In this document: positions 33,861-42,083 of the stretch, one piece after another
Layout of the letters: each line of letters starts with the position of its first letter
How positions within the stretch are numbered: position 1 is the stretch's first letter
Source of the DNA: Vibrio sp. STUT-A11
Lineage (GTDB): Bacteria > Pseudomonadota > Gammaproteobacteria > Enterobacterales > Vibrionaceae
Reading direction: 5' to 3'
Assembly (NCBI RefSeq): GCF_026000435.1
Contig: NZ_AP026764.1
Coordinates: 248,001-312,000, forward strand
Length of the DNA: 64,000 bases
Program-made: the position numbers and the translations under genes
Notes under the pieces: model-generated
Seen by the model: the letters and a program-made list of their open reading frames with translations, nothing else
Databases searched by the model: none
What the model was told of the DNA's origin: nothing

Positions 33861-33895
33861 TTAATCAGTTTTTACCGATTAAACTAAATTTAATC
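33861..33895. promoter_or_regulatory. TTAATC/GATTAA operator cluster between the aminotransferase and LysR genes
   Basis: TTAATC (33861-33866), GATTAAA (33877-33883) and TTTAATC (33889-33895) form overlapping inverted repeats; GATTAAA-N5-TTTAATC is a perfect 19-bp dyad 31 bases upstream of the aminotransferase start. It is a likely LysR binding region. Confidence 0.5.
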
Positions 33896-33986
33896 TCTGT
33901 ATTGGTAATAAATTAGTCAAGAACTGCTTCCGGTTAAATCGAAATAAAGGCATACTAGCCATGCAAAAAAAGCATGGATAGACAAG

Positions 33987-34901
33987 ATGCATAACAGACT
34001 CCCTTCGACAAAAAACCTGCAAGCCTTCTTGGCCGTCGCACAGCACCTGAATTTCACCCATGCGGCAGAGGCACTTAACATGACCCAGGGCGCGATAAGT
34101 CGCCAGATTCAGTCGATGGAAAGTCTGATGGGTGTTGCCCTGTTTTATCGCCAAGCACGAGGGCTCGCTCTCACATCGGAGGGTGCGAAGTTTGTTCCGC
34201 TCGCAGAAGAAATTATTCAGCGCTTACAAACTTCGATTCGGGAAGTGGTTGACAGTGCAAACCGAATCAAACTAAACGCCCCTAGCTGTATTACTTCATG
34301 GCTGCTGGCTCACATCGCCAATTTCCAGCAAGAATATCCCGATGTGAATGTAGAGCTGACCTCTACCACCAAACATCAGGCCATACCTAACTTCGATAGC
34401 TTTGACTTAGTTATTTCTTACGGTAAACCTATCCGCAATAAAACCATCGAACAGGTGTTATTGTTCGATGAGCTTCTGGCTCCGGTCTGCGCGCCACAGC
34501 TGTGGGACAAGTTAGCGCCATCCAGCACAGAAAAAGGATTTGATGAACTAAACGTGCTCAAACGCTGTACCTGGCTGCATGCCAATACCGAGCAGTCAGA
34601 CTGGTCGATGTGGCTGGCCTCACGTGGGTATCGCAATATTCAGGGCAAAGGCAACCAGACGTTTGCCACGCTCGATCAGGCGGTCAACGCAGCTCAACAA
34701 GGATTTGGCATGGCAATTGGTGACATAACGCTGGCCGAACAAGACTTGAAGTTAAAGCACCTGATTCAACCATTCGACCACTACGTAGCGTCTGGCAACG
34801 GTTATCATCTGATCAACCCAAGACACGAGGGAAATGCGATGGTTGGCAACCTCGTCAGTTGGTTGTCTGAGCAAAGCAGAGCTTCGAAAATCTCGCCCTA
34901 G
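33987..34901 (+). CDS. LysR-type regulator, GcvA-like
   Basis: A 304-aa LysR regulator. Its N-terminal helix-turn-helix (~8-65) reads NLQAFLAVAQHLNFTHAAEAL then MTQGAISRQIQSMESLMG, the GcvA subgroup form also seen in the gene at 926. It is divergent from the HisC-like gene and convergent with the M20 peptidase gene. The GATTAA-type dyads in the 140-bp gap are its probable sites. It may control the aminotransferase/binding-protein pair and perhaps the neighbouring ligase genes. Confidence 0.87.
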   Translation: MHNRLPSTKNLQAFLAVAQHLNFTHAAEALNMTQGAISRQIQSMESLMGVALFYRQARGLALTSEGAKFVPLAEEIIQRLQTSIREVVDSANRIKLNAPSCITSWLLAHIANFQQEYPDVNVELTSTTKHQAIPNFDSFDLVISYGKPIRNKTIEQVLLFDELLAPVCAPQLWDKLAPSSTEKGFDELNVLKRCTWLHANTEQSDWSMWLASRGYRNIQGKGNQTFATLDQAVNAAQQGFGMAIGDITLAEQDLKLKHLIQPFDHYVASGNGYHLINPRHEGNAMVGNLVSWLSEQSRASKISP

Positions 34902-34947
34902 CGGTGACACTGTGGCGAGATGAGTCTTCTTAAATCAAATTTAATTC

Positions 34948-36039
34948 TCACACACTATAAAGAGTGAGGATTTTTGTCACTTCATCAATACGGCGGGTAA
35001 AGCTCGCTTTTAATGCGCGCTCATTGTGAGTATGATCACCATCGCCAAACGGTCCAAAGCCGTCTAAAGTGGCAACGCCCATTCCTGCCACCACATTAGC
35101 ATCACTCACTCCACCACGCTGTTCAGTCAGTAACGAATACCCCAGTGCAACTTCTATCTGTGCCAGAAACTCAGCTTGAGCAGCGGTGGGAACCATGACA
35201 TCGCGCTGCAGGCCACCACTGAGTTCCGTTTTCACGCCAACCACCTGAGGCTGCTGAGCGATACTTTCAATACTTTCAAGTACACGTCGTTGCTCTTCAA
35301 GCGAGGTAAATCTAGCCTCTACGGTAAGGTGGGCTTGTGGCGAGATCGTATTAGCGCCAATACCGCCTTCCATTTTGCCGACATTAACCGTAGTACCTGC
35401 GGCTAAATCGGTTAACTCGCTTAGCGTAATCATCATTTTGGCTGCAGCAAGGTTAGCGTCGCATCCCAGTGCATAGTTATTACCCGCATGAGCCGCTTTA
35501 CCGCTTAGATCAATATGGTAAGTCGCCACGCCTTTACGACCAATCACCACTTCATGGTTCTCACCAGCAGCTTCAAAATCAATACAAACTGCATAATTAG
35601 TCGCAAGCTCTTTGGTCAACTCTCGACTGTCATCACTGCCAGTCTCTTCATCACTAACGAGCAGAAAATCGACATTGCAGAGCTCCCCTTGCTGGGTAAA
35701 TACATTGCGCAGAGCTTGCAGAGCAACAAAATTCCCACCTTTCATATCGCACACACCAGGGCCGTAGACCCAATATTGGTCTTGACTAAAACCTTCGAAT
35801 GTCTCGGGTGAAAACACGGTATCCAAATGGCCCAAAAGCAACAACTTCGGCGAACTTTCATTACTTTTAGTACTAAATAACAGGTGATCACCAATATTTT
35901 CACGCTTATAGCGCTCACAACGAAAACCCAATTCTCCCAACCACTGCTGCATAAGTTGACCAGTTTGGTCCACTCCGGGTTTGTTATGTGTCCAGGAATT
36001 TATTTCTACCAATTGCTTCAAATCACCAAAATCAAACAT
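34948..36039 (-). CDS. M20-family metallopeptidase, glutamate carboxypeptidase-like
   Basis: A 363-aa zinc exopeptidase of the CPG2/ArgE/DapE family. Metal and catalytic residues are visible in LLLGHLDTVF (His, Asp), GVCDMKGGNFVAL (bridging Asp), VSDEETGS (Glu base and Glu ligand), FEAAGENHEVVIGRKG, and GDGDHTHNERA (C-terminal His ligand). The dimerisation domain (KAAHAGNNYALGCDAN) lies in between. There is no signal peptide. Members remove C-terminal Glu or deacylate amino acids. The start at 36039 is preferred over 36057 because GGAAGG lies 10 bases upstream. It is divergent from the ATP-grasp genes. Confidence 0.9.
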   Translation of the reverse strand: MFDFGDLKQLVEINSWTHNKPGVDQTGQLMQQWLGELGFRCERYKRENIGDHLLFSTKSNESSPKLLLLGHLDTVFSPETFEGFSQDQYWVYGPGVCDMKGGNFVALQALRNVFTQQGELCNVDFLLVSDEETGSDDSRELTKELATNYAVCIDFEAAGENHEVVIGRKGVATYHIDLSGKAAHAGNNYALGCDANLAAAKMMITLSELTDLAAGTTVNVGKMEGGIGANTISPQAHLTVEARFTSLEEQRRVLESIESIAQQPQVVGVKTELSGGLQRDVMVPTAAQAEFLAQIEVALGYSLLTEQRGGVSDANVVAGMGVATLDGFGPFGDGDHTHNERALKASFTRRIDEVTKILTLYSV

Positions 36040-36268
36040 GTGTAAATGACCTTCCATGTGCCTAGAAGTTATAGCTTATCCAGAGCCTACAACTTTCGAG
36101 TTATGTGTAATAAATATTCAATAAAGTGATGTGAACATATAGCCCTATTGTGACAAAGGCATTAATTAGCAAAACAACCCAAACGAGCAATTAACATCAA
36201 TCCTGCCCCAAAATTTAGAGAGCTACAGGTTCTGATAAGGAGGGGAGTAGCAATTAACGGAGCTATGC
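36040..36268. promoter_or_regulatory. Divergent region between the M20 gene and the ATP-grasp operon
   Basis: About 230 AT-rich bases. A partial CRP-like half site (TGTGA at 36131-36135) is present, but I see no full palindrome or clear promoter. Confidence 0.3.
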
Positions 36269-37267
36269 ATGACACGGAAGCAAGTTGGCATTTGGATGTA
36301 TGAAAATAGCGGCGGTAGCCAAATTCAACAAAAAATGGTGGACCAACTGCGTGAGCGCGAGATCGAATCTGTTTGTGGTTTGAACCTTGCAGAAGCGAGC
36401 GCTAAAGACGGGACGGTTTTCTGCCAAGGCAAGGATCTATCAGAGCTGGAGCTGTTTTTTTCTTACAACGCGGGAGAACAAACCCCCTACCAGGTTTACC
36501 TGTACCAAACCATCGACAGCATGATGCCGATGATCAACAACTACACCTCGTTTGCCTTGACGGAAGACAAATTCCGTACCGCTCATAAACTCAAGCAAGC
36601 GGGAGTAAGCGCGACAGATTACATCGTATGTAACCGCGACAACCTGGATCAAGTTCGTGATCAGTTAATCGCGTGGGAAGGCCAGGCCATTTGTAAACCC
36701 GTTGATGGCTGGGGTGGCAATGGCATCATCAAGCTTGAACACACACGCGATATTGACCTGCTAGCGCCATTTTTAAAAAATCACTCTAGTAGTCAGTTTT
36801 ATCTTGAACGTGTCATTCCAAATGATTTTTCTGATTATCGCATTGATATTGTGGATGGTAAGTTTGTCGCCTGCTATGGCCGTAAAGCAGCCGCTGGTAG
36901 CTGGAAAACCAATATTTCCAGCGGTGGTCATGTGATCCTACGTGAACCTCTTGCAGAAGTGGTTGAACTCGCTCAACAAGCTGCATTTGTAACCGGACTC
37001 GAAATAGCTGGCGTTGATATTATTTATGACATTGAAAAACAACGTTATGTCGTTATTGAAGTCAATGGTATTCCTGCTTTTGCGACGCCAGAACAAGAAG
37101 CCTTCGGCCTGAATTTCAATGATACAAAAATCAACTACATCGTCGATCTGATTGATCGCAACGTGAATCCGGCCCAAAGCCAGTCTAAGACCACGACCTT
37201 AGACACCAGCTTCATTCATTTAAACTCAAATCACTCTAACACTCAGCAGGTAGAAATCTCATTATGA
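36269..37267 (+). CDS. RimK/LysX-like ATP-grasp amino-acid ligase
   Basis: A 332-aa ATP-grasp enzyme of the RimK/LysX/MptN group, which joins an amino acid to a carboxylate through an acyl-phosphate. A pre-ATP-grasp domain (1-90) leads to FALTEDKFRTAHKLKQAGV (~95-113), the ATP-binding CKPVDGWGGNGII (Lys143), DYRIDIVDGKFVACYGRKAAAG and SWKTNISSGG (~189-220), and the Mg-binding VIEVNGIPAF (Glu264, Asn266), all intact. The last 40 residues are polar. The SD is GGAG, 6 bases upstream. The stop overlaps the next gene by 4 bases, so two ligases are translationally coupled. Substrate unknown. Confidence 0.88.
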   Translation: MTRKQVGIWMYENSGGSQIQQKMVDQLREREIESVCGLNLAEASAKDGTVFCQGKDLSELELFFSYNAGEQTPYQVYLYQTIDSMMPMINNYTSFALTEDKFRTAHKLKQAGVSATDYIVCNRDNLDQVRDQLIAWEGQAICKPVDGWGGNGIIKLEHTRDIDLLAPFLKNHSSSQFYLERVIPNDFSDYRIDIVDGKFVACYGRKAAAGSWKTNISSGGHVILREPLAEVVELAQQAAFVTGLEIAGVDIIYDIEKQRYVVIEVNGIPAFATPEQEAFGLNFNDTKINYIVDLIDRNVNPAQSQSKTTTLDTSFIHLNSNHSNTQQVEISL

Positions 37268-38706
37268 CCTCTCACGGCTCCACTCGTCCTACACTTGGCT
37301 TACTCTATCTCGATCATGTATTACGCTTTTTCGATCGCTCAAACTTCAAAGGCTGGCCGGATAAAATTGAACAAGTTGTTTATCATTGGGGAAATGACAA
37401 GCAGCGCTTTATCGAAGAAATCAAACGCAAAAAGATCGACGTCCTGATCGGTAATATCCCAGCTACCGCGTATGAAACCTTCCGTGAGATCAGCCGCGCC
37501 CTGCCTGAAGTGCAATTTGTGCCATCACTCGACAGCCAGTTTTGTAATAAGTCGAAAGAGAATGTTACTCACTTTTGTCATAAGCATGACCTGCCGATCC
37601 CGCGCACTGAAATCTTTTATCAAGTTGATGAAGCGCTGGATTATTTAAGCCATACCACTTATCCAAAAATTGTTAAGCGCTCCTATGGTCCTTCCAATTA
37701 TGGCGGTTATTTTGTGCATAAAGTGGACTCAGAAGCCGAGGCTCTACGCCTGTTTGCGAAAAAACAATATTACCCCGCTTATATTCAAGACTTTGTCCCA
37801 ATGAAAGCCGATATTCGCGTAATGTTAGTAGGTCACCAACCTGTGTGCGCATTTTGGCGCCGTCCACCGGAAGGGGAATGGCTCACCAATACCAGCCAAG
37901 GCGGCAGCATGGATTACCAAGCCGTACCAGAGAAAGTGCTCGACGTTGCAGTGAAGGCATCTAAAGCGGCCAATGCTGAGTATTGGGCGTGTGATATCGC
38001 CGTTAGCATGGACGATGATTACACCATTTTAGAATGTGCGACCGCATTTGCTGCTTTCCCTTATATCCGTGACTGGATCGGTCAATATCTGATGTGGTTA
38101 TTCGCGCCAGAGCGCTTTAAAAAGCCTTACTTTGCGCATCGCAACTGGGAAGAATTAGGGAAAATTCAGTCATCTTTGCTCCGTACTTTGCGTCATCTAA
38201 GCTTTGGTGAAACCAGCATTTCTACCGATACTGGCGAATACGCACCACACGACTCAGCTTATCCACTTGCTCGTACATACCAAGAAATTGGCGAAGAGTG
38301 GCCAAGTGAAGTCTGGAATCGACAAGGCTTACTCGCTCATCAGTTAATCGCGCCATCTGCATCGCAACTGGGTGAACAGTCTCGCCTTGAAGCGATTGAT
38401 ACTGGTATTGAAAGCTTAGACAGCCTTGATTTACAAGCGCAAAGTAAAAGTGAACACTTACTTAATTCCACAGCCACAAAACCTAATAGTGCGATGAATC
38501 AAGCGCAATTGGTGACATTTTTCACCAGTATTAAAGGCATAGGCTTAGAGCAAGCGAACAAAATCATCACTCACCTAGGCGTTGAGCAAACCTTGACCGC
38601 GTTAAATTCTGCCCCAAATCTGTTGATGACAGTCCCAGGGATTAAGCAGAAAAAATGCGATGCGATTTGTCTGCATTGGAATTTACACTGCAAAGCATTG
38701 GCTTGA
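37264..38706 (+). CDS. RimK-like ATP-grasp protein fused to a C-terminal (HhH)2 domain
   Basis: A 480-aa protein. Residues ~1-280 form a RimK-like ATP-grasp unit: KIVKRSYGPSNYGG (~135-148), the basic DIRVMLVGHQPVCAFWRRPP (~183-202), TNTSQGG, and WACDIAVSMDDDYTILECA. The usual Glu-x-Asn magnesium motif is Glu257-Cys-Ala here, so the Asn is missing. Residues ~300-410 are a low-complexity linker, and ~415-476 carry two helix-hairpin-helix motifs (SIKGIGLEQANKIITHLG and VPGIKQKKCDAICLHW), like the (HhH)2 modules of UvrC or RecD2. The fusion is unusual. It may be a ligase that recognises nucleic acid or a nucleic-acid-bound partner, or a regulatory pseudo-ligase. Confidence 0.8.
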   Translation: MTSHGSTRPTLGLLYLDHVLRFFDRSNFKGWPDKIEQVVYHWGNDKQRFIEEIKRKKIDVLIGNIPATAYETFREISRALPEVQFVPSLDSQFCNKSKENVTHFCHKHDLPIPRTEIFYQVDEALDYLSHTTYPKIVKRSYGPSNYGGYFVHKVDSEAEALRLFAKKQYYPAYIQDFVPMKADIRVMLVGHQPVCAFWRRPPEGEWLTNTSQGGSMDYQAVPEKVLDVAVKASKAANAEYWACDIAVSMDDDYTILECATAFAAFPYIRDWIGQYLMWLFAPERFKKPYFAHRNWEELGKIQSSLLRTLRHLSFGETSISTDTGEYAPHDSAYPLARTYQEIGEEWPSEVWNRQGLLAHQLIAPSASQLGEQSRLEAIDTGIESLDSLDLQAQSKSEHLLNSTATKPNSAMNQAQLVTFFTSIKGIGLEQANKIITHLGVEQTLTALNSAPNLLMTVPGIKQKKCDAICLHWNLHCKALA

Positions 38707-38720
38707 GCAGAGGTAAACGA

Positions 38721-41384
38721 ATGAAAAAACAATACCTATGCTATGAGCAAACCCAACAGTTTCTCGAGCAAGCGATGGCGAAGCATCCAGATTTGATCCG
38801 CCTTGAAAGTATTGGGGAGACTCATGAAGGGCGGCCAATCCTAATGGCCACTATTTCTCAAAATGTAGCCTATGCTCACCTCAAACCTGCACTGCTCTAC
38901 ACAGGTACCATCCATGCACGGGAGTGGATAGGAAATGAGTTGGCCGTTAGCTTTATCCAATACCTGCTGGATAACCACCAAACCAATCCAGATGTGATTG
39001 ATGCATTAAGTCGCAATACCTTGTATATGGTACCTTGCCTCAACCCTGATGGTTTTGAGTATTCGCATAAGCACTTTTCCTTCTGGCGTAAAAACCGCCG
39101 TGACAACGGTGACGGCACTTTTGGGGTAGATTTAAACCGTAACTTCGGGGTGAACTTCCGCCGCAGCAATCAAACCAGCTCGAATATTTACGGTGGTCCA
39201 GAAGCTTTTTCAGAGCCAGAAACCCGCGCGATCAAACATTTTGTAGAGCAGCATAACAATATCTGCATCGCGCTCGATTACCATTCACAAGGCAACGTGT
39301 TTTTCCCAGCACACAAGTTTAACCATGAAGCTGAAATTGAAGGCACCGATCTTAATGTGTTGTGTGCCAATATGGCGCAAGAGATCTATAAGGTCACCAA
39401 GCGCCAATATGGTATTCACCGCGGTAAGCCACCAGCCAACTTGATCCATGGCAGCGGACGCGAGTGGTATTACAACCGTGGTATTCTTGCCACTGTGGTG
39501 GAAGTGGGCAGCCGCAATATCCCGGATTATCTGATCAACATGGCGCAAAGTGTGGATGAAAACATCCCTGCCCTGCTTTATGCTTTGCGCAGTGCGATCA
39601 ATTATTCGGATCTTGCTCCCAAAAGACCTGAGTATTTTTCGGTGAAACGTGTCGATGCCACCCAGGCAGAGTTAGTGTGGCAAGAAGCGGATGATAGTGA
39701 CACTGGTTGTCACTATCAGGTATATCGTAGTGAAAGTCCGAAAGCGCCTTGCACCAAGGAAAACCTGATTGCTATCACGTCACAAACTGGCTTCACCGAC
39801 AAGCAACTTAAAGCCGGTAAGCGTTATTTTTACAACCTACACCGTGTCGATAAATACAAGAAAATTGCTTCCCCTTTTGCGCCAGAAATCCGCATCAAAA
39901 CACCGCTGGATAAAGCCGATTGCTCGTTTACGTTATTCCCGACTCCAGAAAAAGTAGGCTATGTTGGTGAGCTCACTAAGAACAATAGCGAACATTTTGG
40001 TCATAACTCGCTGTTTGTTGGGGTCAATAACACCAAAGGCATTTGTTATGGCGTGATCGATTATGATCTTAGCCGTTTGTCGGAAGACTCGCATATTAGT
40101 CTGGCCGAGTTCTCGCTTTACCCGATGAACCGCGTGGGCGCTAAAATTGAAAATTATGGTGAGTGGTCGGTGTCGATCCTCAATCCAGCGGACATCACCG
40201 ACATCAGCAACTTTGAGCAAATTCATCAAGCCACGCCAATTCAGACCTTGGGTGAAACTATAGATTCCGATCGTTTAACGCAAGGTATTTGGCATAGTTG
40301 GCAGTTTAGTGCGATGGAAAAACGCATCCTCGAAGAGCAGTTAAAACGTGGACGCTTGCTACTGCGCATTCAAGGTCCTGATAAATTGCCTCTCGGTAAT
40401 GACTCTCAAATGATGCAATTTGATATTGGTTATGGCCGCTTTGGCGGAGGCATTCACTATCGCCCAAGCTTGTATGTGATTTATCGACGTAAAACTACCA
40501 CGCTGCAGCTGTCTGCCGCTCAATGCCAAACCTTCCAACATAGTGAATTGGTCAATAGCCTTCTGACTACTGGCTATGATAGCTATGGCAACGCAGAAAT
40601 TGGTCAAATGGTGTTTGAGCTACCGCAGCTCACCAATCCAAAAGAGCTGGTGATCACCGAAGCTGCCATCATCCTTGATGTGGATAGTACGCATGCCTTG
40701 AATCACTCGATGCGCTTTAGCGTGGCGCTTGTGGACAGTGAAACTGAGCTTGATGAGTTGCCGCTAGATTTTGCTCAACTGGAATACGTGGGTTACGAAG
40801 TGAGCTCACAAGATCTCAACCGTAACCCACGCCAAACCTTCCTGTTTGATAGCTCTGCTCGTCAATATGTTGAAGACTTGCACGACCAGGGGCGCTCTGT
40901 TCGTCTGATCATCATACCTACGTCAGACACCGACACTATGGATAGCCGCGTGACATGGAAAACTCAGATAAATGATGAATCAGTCACGCCAAAACTGATG
41001 CTCACCTATGTCGAACGACGAAAAGAGGCGTTAGCAGCACCAAACAATCTGCAAGCCAATGTGGAAAATGGTGTCGTAAAACTCACTTGGGATAACCCAG
41101 ACCATCCTGCATGGGTGGGCAGCTATGTCGTACGTAACAGCTTCCATCCACCCAGAAACGCACTTGATGGCGTAAAACTTTACGCAGGTAAAGACGACTT
41201 CACTTACGACCGCTTTGGCAACGCCAACCTAGCAAAGTACTACTCCGTGTTTAGCTACGATGACGTGCCAAACTATTCGCTACCTACAACGGTCAGCTAC
41301 ACCAGTAAAGAAGTCACCGAAGTTATTCATCAAGAGTTTGAAGCTCAAGATGAAGTAGAACAGCGCTATCACGACGGGGATTAG
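38721..41384 (+). CDS. Large M14 zinc carboxypeptidase with FN3- and DNRLRE-like domains
   Basis: An 887-aa metallocarboxypeptidase. The M14 domain (~1-300) has zinc ligands His65 and Glu68 (GTIHAREWIGN), His188 (ALDYHSQG), substrate-binding Asn139-Arg140 (VDLNRNF) and catalytic Glu261 (VVEVGSRN). A fibronectin-III-like domain (~310-405) follows, then two beta-rich regions resembling DNRLRE domains (~410-605, ~607-785) and another FN3-like domain (~790-865). No signal peptide is present (N-terminus KKQYLCYEQTQQ), although such domains are usually extracellular. The start at 38721 has SD AGAGG and follows the ATP-grasp/HhH gene by 14 bases, so it belongs to the same operon. Confidence 0.87.
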   Translation: MKKQYLCYEQTQQFLEQAMAKHPDLIRLESIGETHEGRPILMATISQNVAYAHLKPALLYTGTIHAREWIGNELAVSFIQYLLDNHQTNPDVIDALSRNTLYMVPCLNPDGFEYSHKHFSFWRKNRRDNGDGTFGVDLNRNFGVNFRRSNQTSSNIYGGPEAFSEPETRAIKHFVEQHNNICIALDYHSQGNVFFPAHKFNHEAEIEGTDLNVLCANMAQEIYKVTKRQYGIHRGKPPANLIHGSGREWYYNRGILATVVEVGSRNIPDYLINMAQSVDENIPALLYALRSAINYSDLAPKRPEYFSVKRVDATQAELVWQEADDSDTGCHYQVYRSESPKAPCTKENLIAITSQTGFTDKQLKAGKRYFYNLHRVDKYKKIASPFAPEIRIKTPLDKADCSFTLFPTPEKVGYVGELTKNNSEHFGHNSLFVGVNNTKGICYGVIDYDLSRLSEDSHISLAEFSLYPMNRVGAKIENYGEWSVSILNPADITDISNFEQIHQATPIQTLGETIDSDRLTQGIWHSWQFSAMEKRILEEQLKRGRLLLRIQGPDKLPLGNDSQMMQFDIGYGRFGGGIHYRPSLYVIYRRKTTTLQLSAAQCQTFQHSELVNSLLTTGYDSYGNAEIGQMVFELPQLTNPKELVITEAAIILDVDSTHALNHSMRFSVALVDSETELDELPLDFAQLEYVGYEVSSQDLNRNPRQTFLFDSSARQYVEDLHDQGRSVRLIIIPTSDTDTMDSRVTWKTQINDESVTPKLMLTYVERRKEALAAPNNLQANVENGVVKLTWDNPDHPAWVGSYVVRNSFHPPRNALDGVKLYAGKDDFTYDRFGNANLAKYYSVFSYDDVPNYSLPTTVSYTSKEVTEVIHQEFEAQDEVEQRYHDGD

Positions 41385-41420
41385 CACTACCGTTTTCTGT
41401 GCATTTACATTGTAAAAACA

Positions 41421-41448
41421 CAATGCCGCAATTGAGCTTGCGGCATTG
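41421..41448. terminator. Hairpin after the M14 gene
   Basis: A perfect 11-bp stem (CAATGCCGCAA / TTGCGGCATTG) with a 6-nt loop, 37 bases past the stop. T-rich sequence lies on the minus-strand side only, so it is a terminator-like structure of moderate strength for the plus-strand operon. Confidence 0.6.
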
Positions 41449-41603
41449 CTCATAAACCCATGCCCGCGTATCTACAACTCATTTATCAAAGCACAAATCG
41501 CTGCATTTTTTATTGATTACCTCACTTCATTCGACACAAAGTTAGCAAATAAAAAATAAAGCTCCAAATAGAACTGCAATATCATTGTCATACGGAACAG
41601 ATA

Positions 41604-41645
41604 AATTATGCGACCATAATTTGTTGCACACAATGCATATGGTCG
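41604..41645. promoter_or_regulatory. Nested inverted repeats upstream of the 79-aa gene
   Basis: AATTATG-CGAC-CATAATT (41604-41621) is a perfect dyad. The half CGACCATA (41611-41618) is also inverted as TATGGTCG (41638-41645), enclosing TTGT-N5-ACAA. Two alternative pairings of one arm end 19 bases before the start codon. Confidence 0.5.
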
Positions 41646-41664
41646 ATTAATTTAGTTGGTACGC

Positions 41665-41904
41665 ATGTCACGAAAACCACACCCTTTAGATAAGAAAATC
41701 ATCAAATTGATGCAAGAAAACAGAGGTTTAATCAAAAAAGAGGCACAAGCACTGCTCAAGAAAGAAGTTTATAAACTCAACTCCGATGAAGTTAAAAAAG
41801 TGAAAACGTATGCCGAGCATTTTGGCTTAAATTCTCAAGAGCAGTTGTTAAACGAGATTCATGATCTTCGTCGTGAAACTTTGATTTCTCGGCTGTCTTC
41901 TTAA
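41665..41904 (+). CDS. Small charged helical protein, unknown
   Basis: A 79-aa hypothetical protein, very rich in Lys and Glu (HPLDKKIIKLMQENRG, then LIKKEAQALLKKEV). It is predicted to be all-helical and soluble, with no Cys, no signal peptide and no motif I recognise. The ATG at 41665 is used; an in-frame TTG lies 9 bases earlier. The SD is poor. A structured inverted-repeat region lies directly upstream, suggesting specific regulation. It is isolated between the ligase/peptidase operon and the two-component genes. The reading frame has no overlap with other genes, which supports it being real. Confidence 0.55.
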   Translation: MSRKPHPLDKKIIKLMQENRGLIKKEAQALLKKEVYKLNSDEVKKVKTYAEHFGLNSQEQLLNEIHDLRRETLISRLSS

Positions 41905-42050
41905 TATCAAACCTATTTTGATACGACTGATGACGACTCAGCGATAGGTTGCTTACCCGAATGTTTGCCTACATGGTCATGCCTGGTACGTAACCCTTTA
42001 ACCATAAAATTAGCATTAGCTAGATGTAGGCAAACTTGATCCCCAATTGA

Positions 42051-42070
42051 GAGGTTAAGCACTTAACCTC
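42051..42070 (-). terminator. Palindrome downstream of the FixJ-like gene
   Basis: GAGGTTAAG-CA-CTTAACCTC is a perfect 20-bp dyad, 14 bases past the stop of the minus-strand regulator gene. There is no T run, so termination is uncertain. Confidence 0.4.
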
Positions 42071-42083
42071 ACTACATAGCTTG

